Assembly: GCA_017503235.1 (NCBI GenBank)
Contig: JAFVTL010000035.1
Span: forward strand, 1-62,673
Direction: 5' to 3'
Length of the DNA: 62,673 bases
Source: Bacteroidaceae bacterium
GTDB lineage: Bacteria; Bacteroidota; Bacteroidia; Bacteroidales; Bacteroidaceae
The position numbers and the translations under genes were made by a program. Position 1 is the stretch's first letter. Every line of letters begins with the position of its first letter. A model generated the notes under the pieces. The model had not been told where the DNA came from, did not search any database, and saw nothing but the letters and a program-made list of their open reading frames with translations. Shown here piece after piece: positions 8,287-17,900 of the stretch.

Positions 8287-8376
8287 TTATTTGCTTTTAT
8301 GTCTGTTCTTGCGCAGTCTTTTTTTACGCTTGTGTGTAGACATTTTATGTCTTTTTTTCTTCTTTCCGCTTGGCAT
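8287..8376 (-). CDS. 29-residue COX24/AURKAIP1 (mS38)-like ribosomal-type protein
   Basis: A very short gene: ATG at 8376, TAA ending at 8287. The product is MPSGKKKKRHKMSTHKRKKR followed by LRKNRHKSK, almost entirely Lys, Arg and His. The KKRHKMSTHKRKKRLRKNRHK core is the signature of the COX24/AURKAIP1 C-terminal motif found in mitochondrial small-subunit protein mS38 and in tiny bacterial proteins of Bacteroidetes. It probably binds rRNA on the small ribosomal subunit. It lies 35 bp downstream of the HU gene on the same strand and upstream of RNase G. The motif is clear; the ribosome location is inferred from the mitochondrial homologue. Confidence 0.85.
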   Translation of the reverse strand: MPSGKKKKRHKMSTHKRKKRLRKNRHKSK

Positions 8377-8411
8377 AGCTTCAAAATTTTATAGGGTTAA
8401 TACTAAGTTTG

Positions 8412-8687
8412 TTATTTCTTTACGGCAATGGTAAATGTCTTTGCTGGTTTGAACGCCGGAATGTTGTGCTCTGGAATGATGATGGTAGTGTTCTTTGAAA
8501 TGTTTCGAGCTGTCTTTTGAGCTCTCTTCTTTACGATGAAACTACCGAAACCGCGCAAATATACGTTTTCTTCTTCTGCCAAAGCTTCCTTTACGGTTTC
8601 CATAAAGGCTTCGATGGTGTTCAAGATCTCTGCTTTTTCAGCACCAGTCTTCTTAGCAATTTCATTTACAACTTCTGCTTTAGTCAT
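8412..8687 (-). CDS. HU/IHF family DNA-binding protein
   Basis: The 91-residue protein has the full HU fold: MTKAEVVNEIAKKTG helix pair, LRGFGSFIVKKRAQKTARN at the base of the beta arm, and IPEHNIPAFKPAKTF closing it. It bends and compacts DNA as a dimer. It has its own good promoter and heads a leftward group with the small ribosomal-type protein and RNase G. It could be HU or an IHF-type subunit; the sequence alone does not decide. Confidence 0.95.
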   Translation of the reverse strand: MTKAEVVNEIAKKTGAEKAEILNTIEAFMETVKEALAEEENVYLRGFGSFIVKKRAQKTARNISKNTTIIIPEHNIPAFKPAKTFTIAVKK

Positions 8688-8732
8688 ATTGCTTATAATT
8701 AAATGTTATACGTTCTTTAAATTTTCGGAGTG

Positions 8733-8764
8733 CAAATATACAGATTTTCTGTATCTTAAAGAAA
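8733..8764 (-). promoter_or_regulatory. Promoter of the HU gene
   Basis: On the minus strand, TTTC (8761-8764), a 20-bp spacer and TATATTTG (8733-8740) match the Bacteroidetes consensus; the ATG lies about 45 bp downstream. Confidence 0.75.
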
Positions 8765-8906
8765 CTTATTCAAAATAAATTTCATAAAAAGTCTTCGTTT
8801 CTCTGTTTCTTGCCTTATTTTTGTGGAGAAAATGCTCGGGAGTACATTCGATGTTGCATGTTGTCCCGTATTTTCCGTTATGATGACTTGAAATATCCCA
8901 ATCCGC

Positions 8907-10013
8907 ATGAACCGCTTTTCCGACACACTCCTGCTATGGTATGACGAACACAAGCGCGACCTTCCGTGGCGCCATACTCGCGACCCGTATCTGATATGGA
9001 TATCCGAGATTATCCTGCAACAGACGCGTGTCGCTCAAGGTTATGACTATTACCAGCGTTTTGTGAACCGTTTCCCCGATGTGTTTTCCCTGGCGGAAGC
9101 CGACGAGGACGAAGTGCTGAAGTATTGGCAGGGTCTCGGCTATTATTCGCGCGCAAGGAATCTGCATGCGGCTGCATGCAACATGGCCGAAGCTGGAGGA
9201 TTCCCCGACACTTACGAAGGGGTGTTGGCGCTGAAGGGGGTAGGCGGATATACGGCTGCGGCCATCTGTTCCTTTGCATACGACATGCCATATGCCGTGG
9301 TGGATGGGAATGTGTATCGGGTGTTGTCCCGATGGCTGGGCATTGATTTGCCCATCGATTCGACGTCGGGGAAGAAGGCATTTGCCGAAGCGGCCGATGC
9401 GTTGCTTGACAAGTCGCGGCCGGCTTTGTACAATCAGGCGGTCATGGAGTTCGGTGCCTTGCAATGCACTCCTCAGTCTCCTGATTGCCAAGCATGTCCT
9501 CTTGCTTCGGGTTGTGCCGCCCTCCAACAAGGAAGGGTTCACGAACTGCCCGTCAAGGCGCATAAGACCAAGGTGACTCATCGCTATTTCAATTATATAT
9601 ATGTACGTATAGGTGAAGATACCTTGCTTAGGAAACGTAGTGGTGAGGATGTATGGAAGAATCTGTATGAACCGCTCCTGATAGAAACGAATGAAGATGT
9701 GGCGGACAATGAACTTCCGCTCGTCGAGGCGCTTGATGCACTTTTTGACAAAACGTCGCTTTACGACTCGCAAAGCAATGCTTTACAGAAAGGAAAACGT
9801 TACTTTCTGATGCTGAAGAGGCGGGGATTGAAACATGTACTTTCCCATCGGGTCATTCATACCAATTTTTATGAAATGACGATGCCGGAAGAAGGCCCGA
9901 TTCCGGATGGCTATTTCAAGGTGTCTGCAAAAGATTTACAGAAATATGCCGTATCGAATTTGGTTTCTCAGTTTTTTTCGTTATTTTTGAGCCCTGATAA
10001 CTTAAATGAATGA
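8907..10013 (+). CDS. mutY: A/G-specific adenine glycosylase MutY
   Basis: MutY removes adenine mispaired with 8-oxoguanine. The 368-residue protein has WISEIILQQTRV with the catalytic Glu34, the helix-hairpin-helix LKGVGGYTA (109-117) followed by VVDGNVYRVL with catalytic Asp133, and the [4Fe-4S] cluster ligands Cys187, Cys194, Cys197 and Cys203 in the usual C-x6-C-x2-C-x5-C spacing. The C-terminal NUDIX-like domain (residues about 225-355) is present. The ssb start follows the stop by four bases, so both are likely in one operon with gldE and the PPTase gene. Confidence 0.97.
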   Translation: MNRFSDTLLLWYDEHKRDLPWRHTRDPYLIWISEIILQQTRVAQGYDYYQRFVNRFPDVFSLAEADEDEVLKYWQGLGYYSRARNLHAAACNMAEAGGFPDTYEGVLALKGVGGYTAAAICSFAYDMPYAVVDGNVYRVLSRWLGIDLPIDSTSGKKAFAEAADALLDKSRPALYNQAVMEFGALQCTPQSPDCQACPLASGCAALQQGRVHELPVKAHKTKVTHRYFNYIYVRIGEDTLLRKRSGEDVWKNLYEPLLIETNEDVADNELPLVEALDALFDKTSLYDSQSNALQKGKRYFLMLKRRGLKHVLSHRVIHTNFYEMTMPEEGPIPDGYFKVSAKDLQKYAVSNLVSQFFSLFLSPDNLNE

Positions 10014-10017
10014 AACT

Positions 10018-10446
10018 ATGTCAGTCAACAAAGTCATATTGATTGGTAATGTCGGCAAGGACCCCGACGTGAGATACTTGGATAGTGGTGTAGCGGTAGC
10101 GACTTTCTCTTTGGCTACTACCGAACGTGGATATACGCTCGCTAATGGTACACAGGTGCCTGAACGTACTGAGTGGCACAATATCGTGCTTTGGCGCGGA
10201 TTGGCTCAAACCGCAGAAAAGTATGTGCGCAAGGGTGACAAGCTCTTCATCGAAGGAAAGATCAAGAGCCGTTCCTACGACGACCAAAATGGTATCAAAC
10301 GCACCATCGTCGAAATCTTTGCGGACAATATGGAAATGTTGACTCCACGTGGTACTGGTCAGAACCAATCGGCCGCTCCCCAGCCAGCCGCCCAACCGGC
10401 AGCACAGGCAGCACCGGCCGATGCAGCTGAAGACCTGCCGTTTTGA
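10018..10446 (+). CDS. ssb: Single-stranded DNA-binding protein
   Basis: The ATG at 10018 gives MSVNKVILIGNVGKDP, the standard SSB N-terminus; an earlier in-frame ATG at 10006 overlaps mutY and is less likely. The 142-residue protein has an OB fold (VRYLDSGVAVATFSLATTE, WHNIVLWRGLA, KGDKLFIEGKI), a Gln/Ala/Pro-rich linker and the acidic C-terminal tip EDLPF that docks partner proteins. It coats single-stranded DNA during replication and repair. Confidence 0.97.
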   Translation: MSVNKVILIGNVGKDPDVRYLDSGVAVATFSLATTERGYTLANGTQVPERTEWHNIVLWRGLAQTAEKYVRKGDKLFIEGKIKSRSYDDQNGIKRTIVEIFADNMEMLTPRGTGQNQSAAPQPAAQPAAQAAPADAAEDLPF

Positions 10447-10478
10447 TGCTAACAGATGTCTAACTAATACTTGATTCC

Positions 10479-11825
10479 TTGGATCCAGATTCGTATTTAT
10501 GCCAGTTGGCAGATTTATTTGATAGTGTAACCGTAACGGCTCCTTCCATAGGAGCCATTGTGGCCATTACTTTGGCCGTACTCCTTTTGTTTGCTTCGGG
10601 CTTTGTGTCCGCCTCTGAAATAGCCTTCTTCTCCTTGTCGCCCAGCGACTTGAACGAGATAGAAGAAGAAAGCCATACTTCCGACAAATACATCAAGTCG
10701 TTGCTGAATGATTCGGAAACGTTGCTTGCTACGATTCTCATCTCCAACAACTTTGTGAACGTAACCATCATTATGCTGTGCAACTATTTCTTTGCCAGTG
10801 TAATAGACTTCGGCAATGCGGTGATATTGGAATTTCTGGTCATTACCGTCATTCTGACCTATCTGTTGTTGCTCTTCGGCGAAATCATGCCAAAAATCTA
10901 TTCGGCACAGCACACGTTGAGCTTTGCGCGTATGGCAGCTCCCGTCATCAATGTCTTGCGTAAAGTGTTTTATCCCATTTCGTGCCTGTTGGTGAAATCT
11001 ACTTTTATTGTCAACAAGCTGGTTTCGAAAAAGAATTATAACCTCTCCGTTGATGACCTTTCACAAGCACTCGAACTGACCGACAAGAATGAGATTTCGG
11101 AAGAAAGCAACATCTTGGAAGGGATTATCCGTTTTGGCGGAGAAACCGCGGTTGAAGTCATGACTTCCCGTTTGGATATGGTCGACCTTGAAATCAACAC
11201 TCCTTTCTCCGAAGTGTTGAAGTGTGTGGTTGAAAATGCCTATTCACGTATCCCCGTTTATGCCGGTTCTCGCGACAATATCAAGGGTATACTCTATATC
11301 AAGGACCTGTTGCCCCATTTAGGCAAAGGGGATAATTTCCGTTGGCAGACACTTGTCCGACCGGCCTTCTTTGTGCCTGAAACCAAGAAGATTGATGACC
11401 TTTTGCGTGACTTCCAGGCTTCCAAAATCCACATCGCCATTGTGGTGGATGAGTTTGGAGGTACTTCGGGCATCGTGACCATGGAAGACATCATCGAGGA
11501 AATCGTAGGGGAAATCAACGACGAATACGATGAAGAAGAACGTCCGTATGTCAAGTTGAACGATTACACCTATGTATTCGAAGCCAAAACTTTATTGACC
11601 GACTTCTACAAGGTGTTGAAGATAGATTCCGACGAGTTTGACGAAGTGGCAGGCGAAGCCGATACATTGGCCGGTATGTTGCTTGAAATCAAGGGGGAAT
11701 TTCCAGCCTTGCATGAAAAACTGGATTTCAGGAACTATCATTTTGAAATACTTGAAATGGATGCACGCCGCATCCGCAAGGTGAAGGTGGTGGTTGACCA
11801 ACCGGAAGAAGCGTCCAAATCCTGA
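10479..11825 (+). CDS. gldE: GldE-like CNNM/CorC transporter-associated protein
   Basis: The start is TTG at 10479; no ATG or GTG lies in frame before a stop at 10461, and the next ATG would delete the first helices. The 448-residue protein has an N-terminal DUF21/CNNM membrane domain ([20 protein letters not shown], several hydrophobic helices), paired CBS domains ([51 protein letters not shown]) and a C-terminal CorC/HlyC domain. Gliding bacteria call this protein GldE; in non-gliding Bacteroidales it is probably a metal-ion transport factor. It sits between ssb and the PPTase gene, whose start follows its stop by four bases. Confidence 0.88.
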   Translation: MDPDSYLCQLADLFDSVTVTAPSIGAIVAITLAVLLLFASGFVSASEIAFFSLSPSDLNEIEEESHTSDKYIKSLLNDSETLLATILISNNFVNVTIIMLCNYFFASVIDFGNAVILEFLVITVILTYLLLLFGEIMPKIYSAQHTLSFARMAAPVINVLRKVFYPISCLLVKSTFIVNKLVSKKNYNLSVDDLSQALELTDKNEISEESNILEGIIRFGGETAVEVMTSRLDMVDLEINTPFSEVLKCVVENAYSRIPVYAGSRDNIKGILYIKDLLPHLGKGDNFRWQTLVRPAFFVPETKKIDDLLRDFQASKIHIAIVVDEFGGTSGIVTMEDIIEEIVGEINDEYDEEERPYVKLNDYTYVFEAKTLLTDFYKVLKIDSDEFDEVAGEADTLAGMLLEIKGEFPALHEKLDFRNYHFEILEMDARRIRKVKVVVDQPEEASKS

Positions 11826-11829
11826 CAAT

Positions 11830-12462
11830 ATGCCTCTATACCGCAAATATCAACAAGATGGAATGACGGTAGGCGTGTGGAAAGTGGAGGAAAGCCACGA
11901 ATGCTTGCGTTCCATGTTTCAAGACTTTTCCATCTACGAAGAAGGATATGCGCGTTTTACTTCCGACAAACGGAAAGTGGAGTGGTTGGCTGTCCGTGCT
12001 TTGCTCAAGGAACTTTGTGGTGAAGAAAAATCCGTGTCCTATTATCCTTCGGGGAAACCCTATCTGACGGATGGGAGTGCCCGTATCAGCTTTTCGCATA
12101 CCCAAGGGTATGTGGCCGTAGCCGTCCATCCTTGCAAGGAAGTGGCGGTGGACATTGAACAATACGGCACTCGTGTAAAGCGGGTAGCCCATAAGTTCAT
12201 TCGTGAAGATGAACGGATTCCTACCGAACCGCATCAAGAAATACAAGCCTTGTTGCTTCATTGGTCAGCCAAAGAAACACTCTATAAGTTATTGGATAAG
12301 GAGGGAGTTGACTTTATCCGGCATCTACAAGTCTTTCCTTTCGAACTTTTGGAAGAAGGGGAGTTTATTGCATGCGAACACCTTACGGAGCAGAACGAGT
12401 GCTTTCCCGTTCATTATCATACCCATCCGCATTATGTGTTGACCTACGCCTCTCGGCCATAG
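11830..12462 (+). CDS. 4'-phosphopantetheinyl transferase
   Basis: The ATG at 11830 gives 210 residues. The enzyme transfers the phosphopantetheine arm of CoA to carrier proteins. Motifs: YPSGKPYLTDGSARISFSHT (substrate loop and conserved FSHT), AVAVHPCKEVAVDIEQYG (Mg-binding Asp/Glu) and LLHWSAKETLYKLLDKEG (W-x-x-KE-x-x-x-K). The length fits the Sfp-type superfamily rather than the small AcpS type. It is the last gene of the mutY-ssb-gldE group and converges on asparaginase with only 16 bp between the two stops. Confidence 0.92.
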   Translation: MPLYRKYQQDGMTVGVWKVEESHECLRSMFQDFSIYEEGYARFTSDKRKVEWLAVRALLKELCGEEKSVSYYPSGKPYLTDGSARISFSHTQGYVAVAVHPCKEVAVDIEQYGTRVKRVAHKFIREDERIPTEPHQEIQALLLHWSAKETLYKLLDKEGVDFIRHLQVFPFELLEEGEFIACEHLTEQNECFPVHYHTHPHYVLTYASRP

Positions 12463-12478
12463 TGCATGACATTTCCTG

Positions 12479-13522
12479 CTATGCTTTCGTTATTTCACCG
12501 GCTATGGGCACATCCATGAGCTGGCGGATTTCTTCTGCCGACTTGCCATGTCCCAGCATGAACATCAATTTGGTCAGAATAGATTCTACAGTACTGTCAT
12601 AACCGCTTACTACACCGGCATCGAGCAGGTGAAGTCCCGTTTCGTAACGTCCCATTTCCACCATGCCGGTGGGACATTGTGAGATATTTACAATGACAAT
12701 ACCTCTTTCCGTAGCTTCCTTCAAAGCTTGGATAAACCAAGGTTTTTGAGGGGCGTTTCCCGAACCATATGTCTTCAATACTACAGCCCGCAAGCCGGGG
12801 GTCTGCAATACGTTGCGTATCAGATTCTCCTGAATGCCGGGGAACAAGGTAAGAACAATGACATTGGTGTCGTACACATAGTGCGGCTTCAAGGGCAAGG
12901 CAGGGTCTGCCTTATGGATTTTGTCGTATTCATACTTGATGTGAATGCCGGCGGTGGCCAATATGGGATAGTTGTAGGAACGGAATGCGTTGAAGTTCTC
13001 GGCATTGATTTTGGTTGTACGGTTTCCTCTGAGCAGGTGGTTTTCGAAGAAGATGCAGACTTCGGGTACGATAGGCGTTCCGTCCGGATGCTTGGCCGCT
13101 GCTATCTCTACGGATGTAATCAGATTTTCCTTTCCGTCCGTGCGCAACATGCCGATGGGCAATTGGCTACCCGTCAGAATGACCGGTTTGCTCAGATTCT
13201 CGAGCATGAAGCTCAAGGCCGATGCTGTATATGCCATGGTATCTGTGCCATGAAGGATGACAAAACCATCGTATAAATCGTAGTTCTCGGTAATGATCTT
13301 TACCAGTTTCGCCCACAAAGCAGGTTCCATGTCCGATGAGTCGATAGGAGATGAAAACTGATAGGAGTTGATGTGGCAATTGAAGCGTTTCAGCTCTGGT
13401 ACATTCTCTATCAGTTGGTCAAAATCAAATGCTTCCAAGGCACCTGTTTCCGGATTCTCAATCATTCCGATGGTTCCTCCTGTATATATTAGCAAAACGG
13501 AAGGATAATTGCTTTTCTTCAT
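12479..13522 (-). CDS. ansA: Type I (cytoplasmic) L-asparaginase
   Basis: The start is the ATG at 13522; the frame continues upstream through the promoter and is not coding there. The 347-residue enzyme hydrolyses asparagine to aspartate and ammonia. The two catalytic threonine motifs are VLLIYTGGTIGM (Thr14 region) and VILHGTDTMAYTASAL. There is no signal peptide, consistent with the cytoplasmic type I form. It is a single-gene unit with its own promoter. Confidence 0.95.
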   Translation of the reverse strand: MKKSNYPSVLLIYTGGTIGMIENPETGALEAFDFDQLIENVPELKRFNCHINSYQFSSPIDSSDMEPALWAKLVKIITENYDLYDGFVILHGTDTMAYTASALSFMLENLSKPVILTGSQLPIGMLRTDGKENLITSVEIAAAKHPDGTPIVPEVCIFFENHLLRGNRTTKINAENFNAFRSYNYPILATAGIHIKYEYDKIHKADPALPLKPHYVYDTNVIVLTLFPGIQENLIRNVLQTPGLRAVVLKTYGSGNAPQKPWFIQALKEATERGIVIVNISQCPTGMVEMGRYETGLHLLDAGVVSGYDSTVESILTKLMFMLGHGKSAEEIRQLMDVPIAGEITKA

Positions 13523-13548
13523 AGGGTTGATATTGGCTTTTGTTGGCA

Positions 13549-13580
13549 CAAAGGTAGTTATAAAATAGGAATCCGACAAT
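13549..13580 (-). promoter_or_regulatory. Promoter of asparaginase
   Basis: On the minus strand, ATTG (13577-13580), 20 bp and TACCTTTG (13549-13556) match the Bacteroidetes promoter; the ATG is 26 bp downstream. Confidence 0.7.
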
Positions 13581-13737
13581 AATTTATAGCTATTTTGACT
13601 TTTTGTCTTTGCGTATAAAGGATAGTGAAGAGATGTAAAATATGCATTACCCATTGATAAACCCTTGTTCCGTCATGAACATTTCTTCTTTGCGGATGGT
13701 TTCATAGGCTAAACGCAAATTCTAAAACAAGAACTTT

Positions 13738-13872
13738 ATGAGACAAAGAATCTGGACACGCGTGTTGGTCACCCTGATGGTGGCTTTGTTGTTGTGGTGG
13801 CTATTTTGGGCCATTCTGATTGATGAAGATGAAAATGAAGTGAACATCCCGGAAACGGAAATCGTGGAGTAG
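13738..13872 (+). CDS. 44-residue membrane peptide heading the RND operon
   Basis: ATG at 13738 to TAG at 13872. The product starts MRQRIWTRVLVTLMVALLLW, continues as WLFWAIL and ends in an acidic tail (IDEDENEVNIPETEIVE). That is one transmembrane helix with a positively charged N-terminus and a short acidic C-terminus. The ATG of the efflux adaptor follows only three bases after the stop, so it is the first gene of that operon. I recognise no family. Small single-helix partners of RND pumps exist (AcrZ in E. coli), but equivalence here is only a guess. Confidence 0.6.
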   Translation: MRQRIWTRVLVTLMVALLLWWLFWAILIDEDENEVNIPETEIVE

Positions 13873-13875
13873 GCT

Positions 13876-14937
13876 ATGAAAGCATCAGATTATGGTCTCA
13901 TTATGCTTGTAGCCGGTTTGTTAGGATTTTCTTGCAAGGAACAGGAAACGGCCGAACAAGTTGTACGACCGGTCAAACTGGTTGAAGTCGCTTCTTTGGG
14001 CAGTGTGCAGAAATCGTTCTCAGGTATTGTTTCGGCCAATCAGTTCAGTGACTTGGCTTTTCCGCTCTCCGGCACCATCCGACGGATGAATGTAGAGGTG
14101 GGAGAACATGTCCGCCAAGGAACGGTAGTGGCCGAAATCAATCCTTCGACTTATCAGTTGGATTACGAGGCGAAGAAGGTGGCATATCAGAAAGCGGAAG
14201 CACAATTGCAAAGGGCTGTAAACTTGCTTTCCAAGAATGCCATTTCCAAGCAGGAATATGAGTCGAATCAGGCAACCTACGCCAATGCCAAAGCCATGTA
14301 TGAGAATGCATCGAATAATTTGACTGATACCCGTCTGAAAGCTCCTTTTGATGGATTCATACAGAAGAAGTATGTGGAAAATTACCAACGTATCCAATCT
14401 GGGCAGGGGGTGGTTTGCCTGATAAACCCCGATAGCTTGCAGATAGTCTTTACCTTGCCTGAAGACAATGTCGCTTACATCACTACCGACCATAGCGAAA
14501 TACAGGTGGAGTTTGATGCTTACAAAGGAAGGCTTTTCCGCACACGAATCAAGGAATATGTGGAGGCCTCACCTGATGGGGCGGGGATTCCTGTATATCT
14601 GACCATGGATGATCCTACTTTTGATTTGGAGAAATATCGGGTGTCCGTCGGGTTTTCTTGTCGGGTAGTGGTGACCATTGAAAACGATTGGACAAAACGA
14701 GGCATGAGTGTTCCGCTTTCGGCCGTATTCTATGACAATCATCTGCATTGCAAGACGGTGTTTGTATATATTCCCGCTACCGGAAGTGTAGAGCAACGCA
14801 TGATCAGGGATGAAGGTTATCTGATAGGACGAGGATACTTGGTGGTATCCGGCAATCTGCATGTAGGCGAGCAAGTGGTAGCTGCCGGTGCTTCCTACCT
14901 GACGGACGGGCAAAGGGTGAAGGTCCTTGTTGAGTAA
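13876..14937 (+). CDS. RND efflux periplasmic adaptor (membrane fusion) lipoprotein
   Basis: The 353-residue protein has a lipoprotein signal (VAGLLGFSC, Cys20), followed by a typical adaptor: barrel-sandwich/lipoyl half (LSGTIRRMNVEVGEHVRQGT), an alpha-hairpin (KAEAQLQRAVNLLSKNAISK), second lipoyl half (LKAPFDGFIQKKYVENYQRI), beta-barrel and membrane-proximal domain ending in DGQRVKVLVE. It links the inner-membrane pump to the outer-membrane channel. It lies in a tight operon: small peptide, adaptor, RND pump, TolC-like channel. Confidence 0.93.
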   Translation: MKASDYGLIMLVAGLLGFSCKEQETAEQVVRPVKLVEVASLGSVQKSFSGIVSANQFSDLAFPLSGTIRRMNVEVGEHVRQGTVVAEINPSTYQLDYEAKKVAYQKAEAQLQRAVNLLSKNAISKQEYESNQATYANAKAMYENASNNLTDTRLKAPFDGFIQKKYVENYQRIQSGQGVVCLINPDSLQIVFTLPEDNVAYITTDHSEIQVEFDAYKGRLFRTRIKEYVEASPDGAGIPVYLTMDDPTFDLEKYRVSVGFSCRVVVTIENDWTKRGMSVPLSAVFYDNHLHCKTVFVYIPATGSVEQRMIRDEGYLIGRGYLVVSGNLHVGEQVVAAGASYLTDGQRVKVLVE

Positions 14938-14983
14938 TTGCCTTGTCTTAGTTTCAAAGAACCGTTTAAAGAAGTGTGTTGAT

Positions 14984-17900
14984 ATGAATATTCCTGAATA
15001 CGCCATGCGGAATCGCAAGGTTGTCTATTTCTTTCTGGCTATCTTATTGATTGGAGGTGTCATTTCGTTTTTCCAGTTGCCTAAGAAAGAGGATTCGCCG
15101 TTTGTCATCAAGACGGCCGTGTTGGTGACCCAATATCCCGGTGCCACTCCTCAAGAAGTGGAGGAACTGATAACGGAACCCATTGAACGCGAAATCCAGT
15201 CGATGAGCGATGTACATCTAATCAAGTCGGATTCTTATTTCGGAGTGTCGAAGATATCCATTGAATTGGAGCCGACCATTGATGCCGGCTATATGCCCGT
15301 GAAGTGGGACGAGCTTCGTCGTAAGGTGGAGAACATACAACCCAAACTACCTTCAGGAGCTTCTTCCATTGCGGTAAGTGATGACTTTGGCGATGTGTAC
15401 GGCATTTACTATGGGTTGACGGCCGACGAAGGTTTCACTTATAGTGACTTGCGCCATTGGGCACAACGTATCCGCACCCAACTCACTCCATTGGATGGAG
15501 TACAGAAAGTAATGCTTTATGGAGAGCAGACGGAAGTGGTGAATGTGGAGATATCCAATGCGCGTCTTTCCGTGCTGAATCTGAACCCTTCCGTCATTAC
15601 GAATGTGATTCGTGAACAGAATGTGCAGGTGAATACCGGTGAGATAACGGCCGATGTCTATCAACTCCGCCTTCGCACCGATGGCACCTATTCCGATTTG
15701 GAAGACATCAGAAGTCAGATTATCTTCAGCAAGGATGGACGTGAAATCCGTTTGGGCGATGTGGCCGAAGTCGAAAAGGGATATTATGACCCACCTTCCA
15801 CGTTGATGCGTGTCAATGGAAAAAGGGCGATAGGCATCGGTATAGCCAGTGGTGCCGATGCCAATGTGGTGGAAGTGGGCAGAGAGGTAGATGCCGCTTT
15901 GTCCAGATTGGCCAATCTCTTGCCGATAGGAATGGAATTGGTGTCCATCTATCCGGAAGACAAGATAGCCGATGAGGCTAATAACGGATTTGTCATCAAC
16001 CTGATAGAATCCTTGTGCATCGTCATTTTTGTCATTTTCTTGGTGATGGGCTATCGTGCCGGCATCCTGATAGGAAGTTCATTGCTTTTCTCGGTAGGCG
16101 GCACCCTGCTCATTATGCAACAAATGGATGTGGGGTTGAACCGTACGTCATTGGCCGCTTTTATCATAGCCATGGGGATGTTGGTGGATAATGCCATCGT
16201 GGTGACCGACAATGCGCAAGTAGGTATTCAATTGGGCAAGTCCAGGTATCAGTCGTTGATTGATGGCGCCTCCAAACCTCAATGGGCCTTGTTGGGAGCT
16301 ACTTTCATAGCTGTCTGTTCTTTTCTTCCACTTTATTTGGCACCGGCTTCCGTAGCTGAAATTGTCAAGCCGCTATTTATAGTCTTGGCGGTTTCGTTGA
16401 CTTTAAGTTGGGTGTTGGCTTTGAGCCAAACCACCACATTCGGCAATTTCATCTTGCATGAAAGGGTCTTGAATGATTCCCGGAATCCGTATGATACTCC
16501 CTTGTACCATCGTTTCGAACGAATCTTGGGAGCGCTTATCCGTCGGCGCTATCTCCTTTTGTCAGGGGTGGTAGGCGTCCTGATTCTTTCGTTGGTTGTC
16601 ATGTCATTGATGCCTCAGAGCTTTTTCCCGAAGATGGACAAGCCCTATTTCAGAGCGGACTTGTTTTTCCCCGAAGGCTTCAGCATACATACGGTGGAAG
16701 ATCATATCGTGAAGGCCGAAACGTACTTACGTGATGATGAAAGGATAAAGACGTATTCCGTAACCCTTGGAGGGACACCGTTGAGGTATTACTTGGCCAG
16801 TTCTTCGTATGGGCCTAAGTCCAATTATGCCAACGTATTGATAGAGACCGAAGAAGGAGCGGATGTGGTGGAAGTGGAACAGGAGTTTTATGACTATATG
16901 AGTACTCATTATCCCGATGTGATTACCCGTTCTTCCTTGTTTGCTTTGTCGCCCGTCCCCGAATCGGCTATCGAGGTAGGTTTTATCGGTCAGAATGTGG
17001 ATACGTTGACGGCTTTGGTAGAACAAGCCAAGGACATTGCCCGCCAGTTTTCTTCCGTCACGAATGTCCGTTCGAGCTGGGGGGACAAGGTGCCGGTATG
17101 GAAACCTTCCTTCTCCCAACAGAAAGGCCTCCGCTTGGGTATCACCCGTTATCAGGTGGCCAATTCTTTTCGGACGGCAACCAATGGATTGCCGATAGGT
17201 GAATATCGGGAGGGGGATTTGTCCATGCCCATTCTGCTGATGAACAACGGCCTTGACACCTTGAATCTGAACGACATCAAGAGCATCCCCGTATTCAGCA
17301 CGAAAGGCCAGTCGGTAAAGGTGGAACAGGTGACCGACCGCTTTCTGCTCGATTATGACTATAACATGGTGCGCCGTTATAACCGTGAGCGTTGTATGAT
17401 GATGCAATGCGACCCCGTCCGTGGCCAAAATACGATGGCCGCTTTCCGTGAGGTGTGGGAAGCTGTACAGAAACAAGTGGAGGTGCCTGAAGGCTATCAG
17501 ATGAAGTACTTCGGCGAACAACATACGCAAGATGTCAGCAATGCGGCTTTGGGAAAGTATCTTCCACTGACCTTTCTGCTCATATACCTGGTTTTGCTTT
17601 TCCTTTTCCCGGATTACTATCGCAAGCCCGTACTCATCCTATTGATGCTTCCGCTGATATTCATCGGCGTGGTTTGGGGGCTTGTCCTGCTTGGCAAGTC
17701 GCTCGATTTTTTCGCCATATTGGGGTTGTTGGGGCTTATAGGCATGAATATCAAGAATGCCATCGTGCTGGTGGATGAGATAGGCATCCGATTGCACGAA
17801 GAGGGGAGCCCCGTGAGGGCGGTCATTGAAGCGACCAAGACGCGTGTCGTGCCCGTTACGATGGCATCGGGCACTACCATTATGGGGATGCTCCCTTTGT

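Noticed and set aside
8167-8434. Plus-strand frames over the HU-RNase G gap
   Set aside because: They are the reverse of the Lys/Arg-rich 29-residue gene and hairpin region; T-rich, no features.
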